Source: Pseudomonadales bacterium (lineage in GTDB: Bacteria > Pseudomonadota > Gammaproteobacteria > Pseudomonadales > Pseudohongiellaceae). Taken from it: a DNA stretch of 64,000 bases. The translations under genes and the position numbers were made by a program. Below are positions 6,926 through 15,873 of the stretch, piece after piece (the stretch's first letter is position 1; the number at the start of each line of letters is the position of its first letter). The notes beneath the pieces are model-generated. The model worked only from the letters and a program-made list of their open reading frames with translations. It was not told where the DNA came from and did no database searches. Where the stretch lies: the NCBI GenBank assembly GCA_023257655.1, contig JALRBQ010000014.1, positions 1 to 64,000 of the forward strand, given 5' to 3'.

Positions 6926-9283
6926 ATGCGTGGAACACGTTATGCCGCCTCTGTCTTTGCGATCTCGATACTGGGTGCCTGTGCGCCCGAGACTCCCCAG
7001 GATTCCATGAACGTGACCGCCACTCTCGCCGATTACCTGCGCGCCGAACAGCGGCTCGCCCCCAATACCACGCCACTTGTCGAGGGTGTGATCCAGTCAC
7101 AGTCGTGGCAGCAGACAAATTCCGCGCAGCTCATCTATCGCCGCGTTGGCGCTGCCGGTTCGGAATATGTGCTCGCCGATGCGGTAACGGGTGAAAAACG
7201 GCCGTTGCTCGACAGCGCGCGGCTCGCCACCGTTCTCGCCAATTTTGTCGATGCGGCACCAGCGCTGGACGAACTGGCCCTCACTGCTGTGCAGCTCGAC
7301 AGCAGCGGGCGGCAGCTCGAGTTCCGCTACTCCGGGAAGACCTACACTCTCGATCTCGATAGCTACGACCTGCAGCAACATGCCGCCAGTCCGCCGGATG
7401 AATACCTGTCACCCGATCGCAGCAAGGCAGCATTCATCGACAGCTACAATCTGTGGGTGCGGGACACGGCGACCAATGCCGTGACACAGGTCACCTTCGA
7501 TGGTGTCGAGAACTATGGCTATGCCACCAACAACGCCGGCTGGATTCGCGATAACGGACCGGTGCTCTTGTGGTCCCCGGATTCCAGCAAGATCGCTACT
7601 TTCCGTCACGACGGCCGCAATGTCGGCGAGATGTACCTCTACAACACACAGGTAGGTCACGTCGAACTGGACGCCTGGAAATACCCGCTGCCGGGTGACG
7701 AGTCCATCTTTATGATCGAACGTGTGGTGATCGATCTGTCCGGCACGCCAAAGCTCGTGTCTCTGCAAATGCCACCTGACCCTCATCGATCGACAACGAG
7801 TGATCATGTCGCCGGAGCGGGCGGTATTTTCCTCGATGTGGAATGGAGTGCCGATAGCAAGTCACTCGCCTTCGTCTCGTCATCGCGGGACCACAAGATC
7901 GCGGAGCTGCGCCTCGCCGATCCCGATACCGGGGCCGTACGCGACATCTACCGGGAAGAACAGGCAACCTACTATGAGGGTGGATTCAGCAATGCCAACT
8001 GGCGGGTGCTACCTGGACGCGATGAGTTCATCTGGTTCTCCGAACGGGACAATTGGGGTCACCTGTACCTGCACGATCTCGCTACTGGTGCCCTGAAACA
8101 TCCGATCACTTCGGGTAACTGGAGTGTGCTGGATGTGCAACATCTCGATCTTGCCAACGACTGGATTTATTTCCTCGGGGCCAACCGCGAGCCTGGCGAT
8201 CCCTACTTCCAGTACCTGTACCGGGTCCACTTCGATGGCAGTGGCCTCGAGAACCTGACTCCGGAACCGGCGAATCATGAGATCACCTGGTCACCTTCTC
8301 ACGATTTCTTTACAGACATCTACTCCACACCGACGACAGCGCCGACCGCGGTGATCCGATCGGTCGACGGCAATGCAGTTCTCGCACTGGAATCGAGTTC
8401 TCTGGACCGATTGCTCGCTACCGGCTGGGTGGCGCCAGAGCCCTTTACTGTGAAGGCGCGAGACCAGCAGACGGACCTGTACGGCTTGCTCTACAAACCG
8501 TCCAACTTTGATCCGGCGTTGCGATACCCGGTGTTGAACTATCTCTACCCCGGGCCACAGACTGGCAGTGTCGGGACTCGTTCTTTCCGCGCCGCACGCA
8601 ATGACAAGCAGGCCCTGGCCGAACTGGGTTTCATCGTGGTCGAACTCGATGCGATGGGAACTCCGGGGCGTTCAAAAGCCTTCCATGATGCCTATTACGG
8701 CGACATGGGCGATAACGGCTTGCCGGATCAGGTTTCCGCGATTCGCCAGCTGGCTGCGGCCAATCCATGGATGGATCTCGACCTTGTCGGCATCTGGGGA
8801 CACTCTGGTGGTGGCTTCGCCTCGACAGCGGGGATCCTGCGTTATCCGGAATTCTACAAGGTAGCTGTGTCGGGCGCCGGCAACCACGACAACCGCAATT
8901 ACGAGGATGATTGGGGTGAGAAATGGCAGGGACTACTCGTTACCTATCCGGAGGCGGATCCCACCGGGGGCGAGAGCAAGAGTGGTACCTTGGCAAGCAA
9001 CTATGACAACCAGGCCAACCAGCTGCTTGCTGCCAATCTGCAAGGGCATCTGCTGCTCGCACATGGCTTGATGGACAGCAATGTCCATCCCTCGAACACC
9101 TTACTCGTGGTGCAGGCTCTCATCGAGGCCGAGAAGGATTTCGACTTGTTGCTGTTACCAGACGCCAGCCACGGGTTTGGTAATCGACGCTATTTCATGC
9201 TGCGACGCTGGAATTATTTTGTGGAACATTTGCAGGGAGCGAAGCCCCCGGCAGATTTTCGCTTTGCCGCCAATATTCCCTGA
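6926..9283 (+). CDS. S9 prolyl-oligopeptidase / DPP-IV-like lipoprotein peptidase
   Basis: A 785-residue exported serine peptidase. It starts with MRGTRYAASVFAISILGAC, a lipoprotein signal whose lipobox LGAC puts the modified Cys at residue 19. A DPP-IV-type beta-propeller (about 100-520, with ISERD-like SERDNWGHLYLHD) precedes an alpha/beta-hydrolase domain. The triad is Ser about 627 in GHSGGGF, Asp about 716 in LMDSNVH and His about 748 in DASHGFG. The expected double-Glu motif that anchors the substrate N terminus in true DPP-IV is not evident; the matching region reads GYATNNAGW. It may not be a strict dipeptidyl peptidase. An upstream start at 6854 would bury the lipobox and is rejected. 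Confidence 0.88.
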   Translation: MRGTRYAASVFAISILGACAPETPQDSMNVTATLADYLRAEQRLAPNTTPLVEGVIQSQSWQQTNSAQLIYRRVGAAGSEYVLADAVTGEKRPLLDSARLATVLANFVDAAPALDELALTAVQLDSSGRQLEFRYSGKTYTLDLDSYDLQQHAASPPDEYLSPDRSKAAFIDSYNLWVRDTATNAVTQVTFDGVENYGYATNNAGWIRDNGPVLLWSPDSSKIATFRHDGRNVGEMYLYNTQVGHVELDAWKYPLPGDESIFMIERVVIDLSGTPKLVSLQMPPDPHRSTTSDHVAGAGGIFLDVEWSADSKSLAFVSSSRDHKIAELRLADPDTGAVRDIYREEQATYYEGGFSNANWRVLPGRDEFIWFSERDNWGHLYLHDLATGALKHPITSGNWSVLDVQHLDLANDWIYFLGANREPGDPYFQYLYRVHFDGSGLENLTPEPANHEITWSPSHDFFTDIYSTPTTAPTAVIRSVDGNAVLALESSSLDRLLATGWVAPEPFTVKARDQQTDLYGLLYKPSNFDPALRYPVLNYLYPGPQTGSVGTRSFRAARNDKQALAELGFIVVELDAMGTPGRSKAFHDAYYGDMGDNGLPDQVSAIRQLAAANPWMDLDLVGIWGHSGGGFASTAGILRYPEFYKVAVSGAGNHDNRNYEDDWGEKWQGLLVTYPEADPTGGESKSGTLASNYDNQANQLLAANLQGHLLLAHGLMDSNVHPSNTLLVVQALIEAEKDFDLLLLPDASHGFGNRRYFMLRRWNYFVEHLQGAKPPADFRFAANIP

Positions 9284-9420
9284 GCAACCGACCGCGCTCG
9301 GGTTGCAATGCCGCATCACGCTGGATAAGCTGCAAGCATATCCACAGCCGGAGTCGACATGGTGCTCGACAGAGTGATCGATCCCTTCATCCTTCTCAGG
9401 GCGGGCAGTAAAGGTAATCC

Positions 9421-10842
9421 GTGGCACAACTAGAAGCCGCGATCGCGGCATTCGCGAGTTTCATGTGGGGGCTGCCACTGGTGATTCTGCTGGTGGGTGG
9501 CGGTCTGTTTTTCACCGTTCATTCCCGTTTGCTTCACCTGCGCTACCTTGGCCACAGCATTGCGCTGTTGCGCGGCAAGTACAATCAGGAATCCGCCGGT
9601 GCCGGTGGCGATATCAGTCACTATCGCGCGCTAGCCACAGCACTGGCCGGGACCATGGGGCTCGGTAACATCACAGGTGTAGCCGTCGCCCTCACTGTCG
9701 GCGGCCCCGGCGCAATTTTCTGGATGTGGGTAACGGCGATAGTTGGTACCACCACAAAGTTCTACACTGCCTCGCTCGCCATCATGTTCCGTGGACATGA
9801 TGACAAGGGCCACCTGCAAGGGGGACCCATGTATGTGATTCGCGAGGGTCTTGGCCGCCGTTGGCTGCCACTGGCCTGGATGTTTGCTATCGCCGGCATG
9901 GTCGGCACCTTGCCTGTCTTTCAGATCAACCAGCTGGTACAAATCCTGCGTGACCTGATTGCGATTCCTGCGGGTCTCGCCACCGCGGAATCCCATTTTC
10001 GCTTCGACCTGATTGCCGGCATTCTGCTGGCGATCGCTATCTTCTCGATCGCAATTGGCAAGATCAAACGGGTTTCTGCCGTGGCCGCGTCGCTGGTGCC
10101 CGCCATGGTTGTGTTCTATTTCGGCATCACCGCAGTGTTGCTGATCTCCAATATCGAGCGTGTACCCGAAGTTATCGCATTGATCTTCAGAGATGCGTTT
10201 ACAGGCAATGCTGTCTCCGGAGGTGCTCTGGGAGCGGTGATATTGATTGGAGTGCAACGTGGCGCCTTCTCGAATGAAGCCGGTATCGGCACCGAATCAC
10301 TCGCGCACGGTGCGGCAAAGACCAATGAGCCGATACGAGAGGGTCTGGTGGCGATGGTAGGCCCCATCCTCGACACGCTCGTCGTCTGCACCTGTACCGC
10401 AATCGCCCTGCTGGTAACCGACGCATGGCGTGGCGATGCCGTCGGCGTCACGATGACAGCACAAGCTTTCGAACAGGCATTCCCGGGCTATGGTTCTTAC
10501 CTGCTGCTGGCGATGGTGTTTGTGCTGAGTTCCACCACTGTGCTGACGTACTGGTACTATGGCAGCAAGTGTATGGGATTTTTGTTCGGCACAGCGCGCG
10601 AGAAATATTATATGTGGGCCTATATGGCGTTGATAACGCTGGGAGCCGTCGCTTCCATGGAAGCGATGATCAATCTGCTCGATGGCTTCTACGCGATGAT
10701 GGCGATACCGACAATGCTTTCGACATTGATTCTGGCGCGTCACGTCCGGATCGCCGCCAGGGATTATTTTGCCCGACTCGACGACGGCGCCTTCGCCCAT
10801 GAAATTGAATCGGACCCGACTGCAATGGAGACAAGATCATGA
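9421..10842 (+). CDS. Sodium:alanine symporter (AGCS family)
   Basis: A 473-residue inner-membrane amino-acid/sodium symporter with about ten hydrophobic segments. AGCS hallmarks are GTMGLGNITGVAVAL, LQGGPMYVIREGLGRRW and GAFSNEAGIGTESLAHGAAK in the second half. It starts with GTG (MAQLEAAIAA) and its stop overlaps the ATG of the next gene by 4 bases, showing translational coupling. Preceded by a secreted peptidase, it could take up amino acids released by proteolysis; that link is inference. Confidence 0.93.
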   Translation: MAQLEAAIAAFASFMWGLPLVILLVGGGLFFTVHSRLLHLRYLGHSIALLRGKYNQESAGAGGDISHYRALATALAGTMGLGNITGVAVALTVGGPGAIFWMWVTAIVGTTTKFYTASLAIMFRGHDDKGHLQGGPMYVIREGLGRRWLPLAWMFAIAGMVGTLPVFQINQLVQILRDLIAIPAGLATAESHFRFDLIAGILLAIAIFSIAIGKIKRVSAVAASLVPAMVVFYFGITAVLLISNIERVPEVIALIFRDAFTGNAVSGGALGAVILIGVQRGAFSNEAGIGTESLAHGAAKTNEPIREGLVAMVGPILDTLVVCTCTAIALLVTDAWRGDAVGVTMTAQAFEQAFPGYGSYLLLAMVFVLSSTTVLTYWYYGSKCMGFLFGTAREKYYMWAYMALITLGAVASMEAMINLLDGFYAMMAIPTMLSTLILARHVRIAARDYFARLDDGAFAHEIESDPTAMETRS

Positions 10843-11318
10843 AGATGCGCATGCTGATGGCAGGGTTGCTGTTGTGGAGTCTGGCGGTGTGCCCGACGAC
10901 GCGGGCGCAGGACTCGGCCGCGCTCACCGCGATCGACAGTGTACTGAATGAATTTCACGCGGCGGCGGCCGACGGTGACTGGGTGCGCTACTTCAACTTG
11001 ATGAGCGCCGACGGCGTGTTCCTTGGCAGCGATGCCGGCGAGCGTTGGCCCAAGGCCGAGTTTCAGGCGTATGCGAGCGGGAGTCGTGGTTGGAAGTACA
11101 CGCCGCAGACCCGGCATGTGAATCTGACACCGGACGGCAACACTGCCTCGTTCGACGAAATATTACTGAGTGCCAACTACGGCACGTCGCGCGGATCGGG
11201 GGTACTGATCAGGACGGACGCGGGCTGGAAGATATCGCAGTACAATCTCTCATTCCCCATCCCGAATGATCTGGCGAAGGAGATCACCGACGCCATCAAG
11301 GCGTACGAATCACGCTGA
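10839..11318 (+). CDS. Secreted SnoaL-like / DUF4440 (NTF2 fold) protein
   Basis: A 159-residue protein with a Sec signal (MKMRMLMAGLLLWSL then a likely cut after TTRA). An NTF2-like alpha-beta domain follows, recognisable from LNEFHAAAADGDWVRYFNLM, DGVFLGSDAGERW and the closing GVLIRTDAGWKISQYNLSF. Proteins of this type are ligand-binding or accessory proteins; none of the enzymatic members can be assigned. It is translationally coupled to the upstream symporter by an ATGA overlap and converges with the following transporter gene over 9 bases. Confidence 0.82.
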   Translation: MKMRMLMAGLLLWSLAVCPTTRAQDSAALTAIDSVLNEFHAAAADGDWVRYFNLMSADGVFLGSDAGERWPKAEFQAYASGSRGWKYTPQTRHVNLTPDGNTASFDEILLSANYGTSRGSGVLIRTDAGWKISQYNLSFPIPNDLAKEITDAIKAYESR

Positions 11319-12668
11319 GTCACCAGCCGCCATGCGCTGAAAGCCACGACTCATAAACCAGGCACTCAGGGTGGAGACGGCGGCGAATCCAGTCAGCACC
11401 AGAAACACCTGTGGCCACCCCAGATAATCCGACATCGCGCCAGCCGCAAACGCCGCCATCGCCCCGCCAATATACCCCATCCCGTCGATAATACCGGTGC
11501 AGGAACCGGCACCCTGTGCACCGGCGATGTCCAGGGTCAGGCAGCCGCTGCTCATGGAATAGGGGCCCAACAGGAAGAATCCGCTGGCACCCAGGAATAC
11601 CAGGATGAGATTGAAGTTCGGGTTTTCTGCGGTACTTAACACCGTGATACCAAGCATGCAGAAGACGAGCACAGACAACATGATCCACATCATGCGGGCG
11701 CGATCGCCATTGCGCGCGTGATGGTCGGTGTACCAGCCAATGAACAACGTACCGAGCACGCCTAGCAGCGGAAATACCGCTGATTGCAAGATTGCCGTGC
11801 TCGCACTGAGCCCAATGTCGAACAGAAATTTAGGTGTCCAGAACAGGAAAACCGAGCGCAGCAATGTAGTGAGAAAGCTGTACACGAGCAGCTGGCGATA
11901 GATCGGCAGTCGCAGCAGCGTCGTCAGAATGATGCGCACGGAAGGATTCTCCTCCGGGCCATAATTGGCGAGTTGGGCGCGAGTCTTTGTTTTGCCTGTG
12001 GCGTCAGGCAGGGCCTCGCTGACAAGGGCACCGGGGACAACATCACCAGGCTTGGCCCGTGAAGCCAGCGTCGACCAGATCAGGATCGCAGTGAGCACGA
12101 GGGCGGGATAGATGAAAATGCCTTGCCAACTGACGCCCATGGCAACGAGAGAGCCGGCAAACAGCGTTGCTGCCACACCGCCGAATTGGAAATTAACACT
12201 GATCAGACCCATGACCGTGCCGTTGCGATCCCGGGGATACCAGTTACCGATCGTCTTTGTCAGTCCGCCCCAGCCCATGGCGAGGAAGTAGCGACAGCAG
12301 CACCACACAACGATGAAGGCTGTGAGGCTGCCCGACAGGGCAAAGATGAAGTTCCAGAGGATGGCGCCGGCCATACCGACGAGGAAGATCTTGCGGCCTC
12401 CGAGGCGATCGGCCAGTGGGCCATTGACGAATTTGCCGGCGGCATAGGCCATCTCCGACAGGGAGGCGATGAGACCTAGTTGGGTGTTCGAATAACCGAA
12501 CTCCTGTTCCAGCAAGGGAAACGCGGCGGACAGATTGCCACGACAGAGGTAATAGCCAACATAGCCGATCAGACAGACCCAAAAAGTGGAGGTGCGCCAG
12601 CGGAGCAGACGGGCATTTTCAGCGGGAGAAACCGGCGTCTTGATACCGTTCTGCAGTGTATGGAACAT
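11310..12668 (-). CDS. MFS transporter, organophosphate:phosphate antiporter (OPA)-like
   Basis: A 452-residue, 12-segment major facilitator. The N-terminal half has the GlpT/UhpT-type sequence YLCRGNLSAAFPLLEQEFGYS followed by GPLADRLGGRK, the MFS loop 2-3 signature. GLISVNFQFGG and the C-terminal GIIDGMGYIGGA also match OPA members, including the UhpC/GlpT group. The substrate is unknown; sugar phosphates or glycerol-3-phosphate are the family norm. It is transcribed toward the SnoaL-like gene (9-base 3' overlap). The monooxygenase gene at 12733 lies upstream on the same strand. Confidence 0.85.
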   Translation of the reverse strand: MFHTLQNGIKTPVSPAENARLLRWRTSTFWVCLIGYVGYYLCRGNLSAAFPLLEQEFGYSNTQLGLIASLSEMAYAAGKFVNGPLADRLGGRKIFLVGMAGAILWNFIFALSGSLTAFIVVWCCCRYFLAMGWGGLTKTIGNWYPRDRNGTVMGLISVNFQFGGVAATLFAGSLVAMGVSWQGIFIYPALVLTAILIWSTLASRAKPGDVVPGALVSEALPDATGKTKTRAQLANYGPEENPSVRIILTTLLRLPIYRQLLVYSFLTTLLRSVFLFWTPKFLFDIGLSASTAILQSAVFPLLGVLGTLFIGWYTDHHARNGDRARMMWIMLSVLVFCMLGITVLSTAENPNFNLILVFLGASGFFLLGPYSMSSGCLTLDIAGAQGAGSCTGIIDGMGYIGGAMAAFAAGAMSDYLGWPQVFLVLTGFAAVSTLSAWFMSRGFQRMAAGDSA

Positions 12669-12732
12669 GGCGTGATTACCGTCTGCTGCAGAATGTCAGT
12701 TGCATTACGACGTCACCGATGCGGCGAAGTGA

Positions 12733-13080
12733 CTAGTGGATTGTCTGTTGCGGTTTCGGTGCGGCGTCGCTCGCCTTGGCTTTCGGCGGTGTCTCTTCCT
12801 GAGCCAGGTAGCTTCGCGTGATGATCGGACTCTGCAGATGGCGAGACAGGTTGGCGATGAAGCTGTCCATGTGTTCTGTCTGATAGTGTGCTTGCAGACA
12901 ATCGGCGTTCTCCCACTCCTGGAACAGGATGACGCGGTTCGTCTCGGTGACCCCCTCGTAGTATTCGTAGCTGAGGCAGCCATACTCTTTGCGGCACAAG
13001 GTAACCATGTCTTTCATCAGGACCAGGGCTTCTGGTTTGGAGTCAGGGATTAACTCAAACGTGCTCTGCACAATAATCAT
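12733..13080 (-). CDS. Putative quinol monooxygenase (ABM family)
   Basis: A 115-residue ABM-fold protein. MIIVQSTFELIPDSKPEALVLMKDM, the CRKEYGCLSYEYYEG segment and VILFQEWENADCLQAHYQTEHM are all typical of YgiN-like quinol monooxygenases. The start is the ATG behind GAGGAA on the minus strand, rather than one 11 codons upstream. The C terminus ends in a short Lys/Ala/Pro-rich tail. A -10 box lies about 32 bases upstream. DoxX, a redox membrane protein often found with such enzymes, is the next gene upstream. Confidence 0.87.
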   Translation of the reverse strand: MIIVQSTFELIPDSKPEALVLMKDMVTLCRKEYGCLSYEYYEGVTETNRVILFQEWENADCLQAHYQTEHMDSFIANLSRHLQSPIITRSYLAQEETPPKAKASDAAPKPQQTIH

Positions 13081-13111
13081 GGTGAAATCATTCCTCGCTG
13101 AGTGAATGGCC

Positions 13112-13117
13112 ATTATA
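13112..13117 (-). promoter_or_regulatory. -10 box for the quinol monooxygenase gene
   Basis: Read on the minus strand this is a perfect TATAAT about 32 bases before the ATG at 13080. No good -35 match sits at 16-18 bases, so an activator or extended contacts may be needed. Confidence 0.4.
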
Positions 13118-13181
13118 CGCGCGTTTTAATGAAATACATCTGCACGATAAAACCCGCAGCAAATCAAGCTTTTGCGAGCAG

Positions 13182-13595
13182 TTACCCGGCAAATTTCCGG
13201 TCCAGGCTCCAGTGGCCACCACCGAGCCCGGCAGCTACCAGCAGGCCAGCCATGATGCCCATGTTCTTCACAAAATTCTGGGCCTCGTGACCCGTTTGCA
13301 GATCTCCGGCAGGCATGGTCCAGAAATCGTGCATGACCAGGCTGATCACGAGCGTGAGTCCAGCCAGCACAAAGGCGACAAGCTTGGTCTGATAACCCAC
13401 GACCATTGCCGCCCCACCGCCGAGCTGAATCAGGATCGTCAGCACGAGAAAGAAGGGAATGAGTACCATGCCGTGTTCTGCCATGTAGTTGGCATTAGTT
13501 TCGAAGGCAAATACCTTGTTCAATCCAGGGCCGATAAAATACAGGCCCAGCAGTACCCGCCCGGTTGTGACCATCAGATTCTCAAAGACTTTCAA
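13182..13595 (-). CDS. DoxX-family membrane protein
   Basis: A four-helix inner-membrane protein of about 138 residues. Seen are GRVLLGLYFIGPGLNKVFAF, the PFFLVLTILIQLGGGAAMVVG helix pair and an NFVKNMGIMAGLLVAAG C-terminal helix with GGGHWSLD, all DoxX/YphA-like. I place the start at a TTG preceded at 8 bases by GAGG. ATG codons at 13631 and 13658 in the same frame would add hydrophilic N termini and cannot be excluded. DoxX proteins act in sulfur or quinone redox chemistry; the role here is unknown. Confidence 0.8.
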   Translation of the reverse strand: MKVFENLMVTTGRVLLGLYFIGPGLNKVFAFETNANYMAEHGMVLIPFFLVLTILIQLGGGAAMVVGYQTKLVAFVLAGLTLVISLVMHDFWTMPAGDLQTGHEAQNFVKNMGIMAGLLVAAGLGGGHWSLDRKFAG

Positions 13596-13763
13596 GAAAT
13601 GCACCTCGCTCCGGAGTGGGACTGTGGACATCGCCGGACGCCACCTGGCTACTGTCATGCAATACGAACCGACCCGGTTATCAGATTACCTGACATGGGA
13701 GCCTACACCAGTTCGTAGCATGTCGACCAATTTTATGCCATGAAGCCAGGGTCGGGCAGGCAT

Positions 13764-14636
13764 TTACCACCAGGGATAGAACGGCGGCATATCAGTGGAC
13801 ACTTTGTCGGTGAAGACTGGTGGGCGCTTCTCGAGGAACGCGTTCACGCCTTCCTTGCCGCTGGTCTGGCTGGTGTAGAAAATGGCCAGAGAATCGACGC
13901 GATGAGCTTCCAGAGGATGCTCGCTGGCAGCGTTGCGATACAGCATCTGGCGGCTGAGGGCGAGGGCTACCGGGCTGTGACAACTGATGGTCCTGGCCAG
14001 GTTATAAGCGGTCTCGAGGAGTTGTTCGACCGGTTCCACGGAGCGCACGAAACCCTTCGCAAGCAAGATTTCGCTGGGCAGAATCTCACCGGTATATACC
14101 CATTCCAGGGCGGTACCCATTCCCACGATGCGTGGCAGGAACCAGCTCGAACAGGCTTCCGGCGTGATGCCGATCTTGTTAAACACAAATCCCACCCGTG
14201 CCTTGTCGGCTGCGAGTCGAATATCCATGGCACAGGTCATGGTGGCCCCGATTCCTACTGCCGCGCCGTTGATGGCGGCAATCACCGGTTTACGGCAGGC
14301 ATAGATTGCCAGTGTCAGCTGGCCGCCGGTATCACGCACGCCGGCCTCGATTTCGGGAGCATCGAGGCGTTCCTGCATATCATGCAGCGTCGGGCTGAGG
14401 GATTCATCCAGGCCGAACACATTGCGGTCACCTGAAAGATCCATGCCCGCACAGAAAGCCTTTCCCGCCCCCGTAACGACGATGACCCTGACTTCGTCAT
14501 CGGCATCTGCCTGCTCAAAGGCCCGAATCAGCTCGTGGGCCATCTCGACAGTGAACGCGTTCATCTGCTCCGGACGATTCAACGTGATCGTCAGGATATT
14601 GTCTGTTATGGAATACAGGATGGAATTGAAAGACAT
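13764..14636 (-). CDS. Enoyl-CoA hydratase/isomerase (crotonase family)
   Basis: A 290-residue crotonase-fold enzyme acting on acyl-CoA thioesters. The CoA-oxyanion segments are GKAFCAGMDLSG (about 60-72) and NGAAVGIGATMTCAMD (about 115-130). GITPEACSSWFLPRIVG carries the Glu equivalent to the hydratase catalytic acid. The position of the second hydratase glutamate is glycine (VGIGATM), so isomerase or other crotonase chemistry is possible. The ATG is preceded by GGAG. It is one of several acyl-CoA genes between 13.7 and 20.4 kb. Confidence 0.9.
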   Translation of the reverse strand: MSFNSILYSITDNILTITLNRPEQMNAFTVEMAHELIRAFEQADADDEVRVIVVTGAGKAFCAGMDLSGDRNVFGLDESLSPTLHDMQERLDAPEIEAGVRDTGGQLTLAIYACRKPVIAAINGAAVGIGATMTCAMDIRLAADKARVGFVFNKIGITPEACSSWFLPRIVGMGTALEWVYTGEILPSEILLAKGFVRSVEPVEQLLETAYNLARTISCHSPVALALSRQMLYRNAASEHPLEAHRVDSLAIFYTSQTSGKEGVNAFLEKRPPVFTDKVSTDMPPFYPWW

Positions 14637-14697
14637 GGTGTAGCTCCGGATGTCAGGAAGGGAGTGTGACTGTCAGAATCAAGAGTGCCAGTTAATG

Positions 14698-15873
14698 CTA
14701 GTGAGTGCGGTAGTCTGACAACTCGGTGGACTGATGCTTGAGTCGGAACAATTCGAGTTCGCCTTCCTGCATCAAGGATTGCAGGTTCAGCTCATCTTTG
14801 TGTTTCGTAACTGAAGAAATCACAAAGTCGACCGTGACAACCTTGTCAAAGAGTCGGAAGTCGGCATTGTGCAGTGACTCTTGCAGGCGATCGCAGACGG
14901 CCTTCGCTCCTTCCTCATCCACTCCGGGCAAGAGGAGCTGGAATTCCGTCGTACCGAAACGACCCAGTAAATCTTCATTGCGACGGTGGTCAGTCGTCCT
15001 GGCTGCGATGTGTCGCAGATATCGATTGGCAATAGTGGCGCTGAACTGCGCTGAGACATCTTCGTAATTCGTGATTTCGATGGTCAGCAGGGAGACGGGC
15101 TCCCCGTGTCGCCGCGCGGCACCTATCGCGCGTTGCGCGATCTCAAGAAAAGTACGGTGGTTGAGCGCCGTGGTAATCGGGTCGAAGAACGCGTTCTCCT
15201 TGAATTCAATCGACAGTTCTTCCATGGTCATCATGATTACCGCGAACCCGATCGTCATCATGGTGACGAAATGATTCAGGAGCAGAAAGAACGTGCTCGA
15301 GTCGGTTTCGACCAGGGCGACAGAGGAGCGAGTGAGAACGAAGAAAATGTCAGCCACGGCGTTGAAGATGAACAGTCCCACCAGAAAATACGCACCGTAG
15401 GTTGTCGAGATCGCAACGTTGGGGCGCAGGCGGCGCACTGTGTTGAGTCCTCGCATAACAATGAAGGCGCCCATGAGGAAGAAGATCACCATGTACTGCA
15501 CGAAGACAGCCGCCCGGACCTGGATGGAGTCTTCGATCATGACGAAGTAATAGAATCCCACGGCGGAAACCAGATACCAAACCAGCAGGATCAGGGGCAA
15601 TCGCGATTTCTCCTGGTGCCAGAACCCGGCCAGACCGTACAGCAAGGGCACGCGGCCGCCCATTACCAGTATTGACGCCAGAGCAGTAGACAGAATTGGT
15701 GGCAAGACGGCCTGGCTGGTCAATAGCAGAATGCCTATCGTGGACACTGCATAGCCGATTGCGATTGACAGCAGCCCCGGCACATAGCGATTCCCCGCCC
15801 AGTTCGCGAAGAGTGCGAGGCTGCAAATGCTGGAAAGTATCGCCAGTGCCAGTAAGAGGGTTGCGTTATCCAT
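14698..15873 (-). CDS. Seven-TM membrane protein with degenerate GGDEF domain
   Basis: A 391-residue protein: about seven hydrophobic segments (residues 5-220), a short linker, then a GGDEF-fold domain (about 230-391) starting DPITTALNHRTFLEIAQRA. The active-site loop reads RFGTTEF (307-311) instead of GGDEF, and the usual first-half DxxxFK-N metal region is replaced (EITNYEDVSAQFS). Diguanylate cyclase activity is therefore unlikely; it may be a sensor or c-di-GMP/GTP-binding regulator. Its ATG directly abuts the stop of the upstream CaiB/BaiF gene (TAG then ATG), implying translational coupling to acyl-CoA metabolism. Confidence 0.85.
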   Translation of the reverse strand: MDNATLLLALAILSSICSLALFANWAGNRYVPGLLSIAIGYAVSTIGILLLTSQAVLPPILSTALASILVMGGRVPLLYGLAGFWHQEKSRLPLILLVWYLVSAVGFYYFVMIEDSIQVRAAVFVQYMVIFFLMGAFIVMRGLNTVRRLRPNVAISTTYGAYFLVGLFIFNAVADIFFVLTRSSVALVETDSSTFFLLLNHFVTMMTIGFAVIMMTMEELSIEFKENAFFDPITTALNHRTFLEIAQRAIGAARRHGEPVSLLTIEITNYEDVSAQFSATIANRYLRHIAARTTDHRRNEDLLGRFGTTEFQLLLPGVDEEGAKAVCDRLQESLHNADFRLFDKVVTVDFVISSVTKHKDELNLQSLMQEGELELFRLKHQSTELSDYRTH

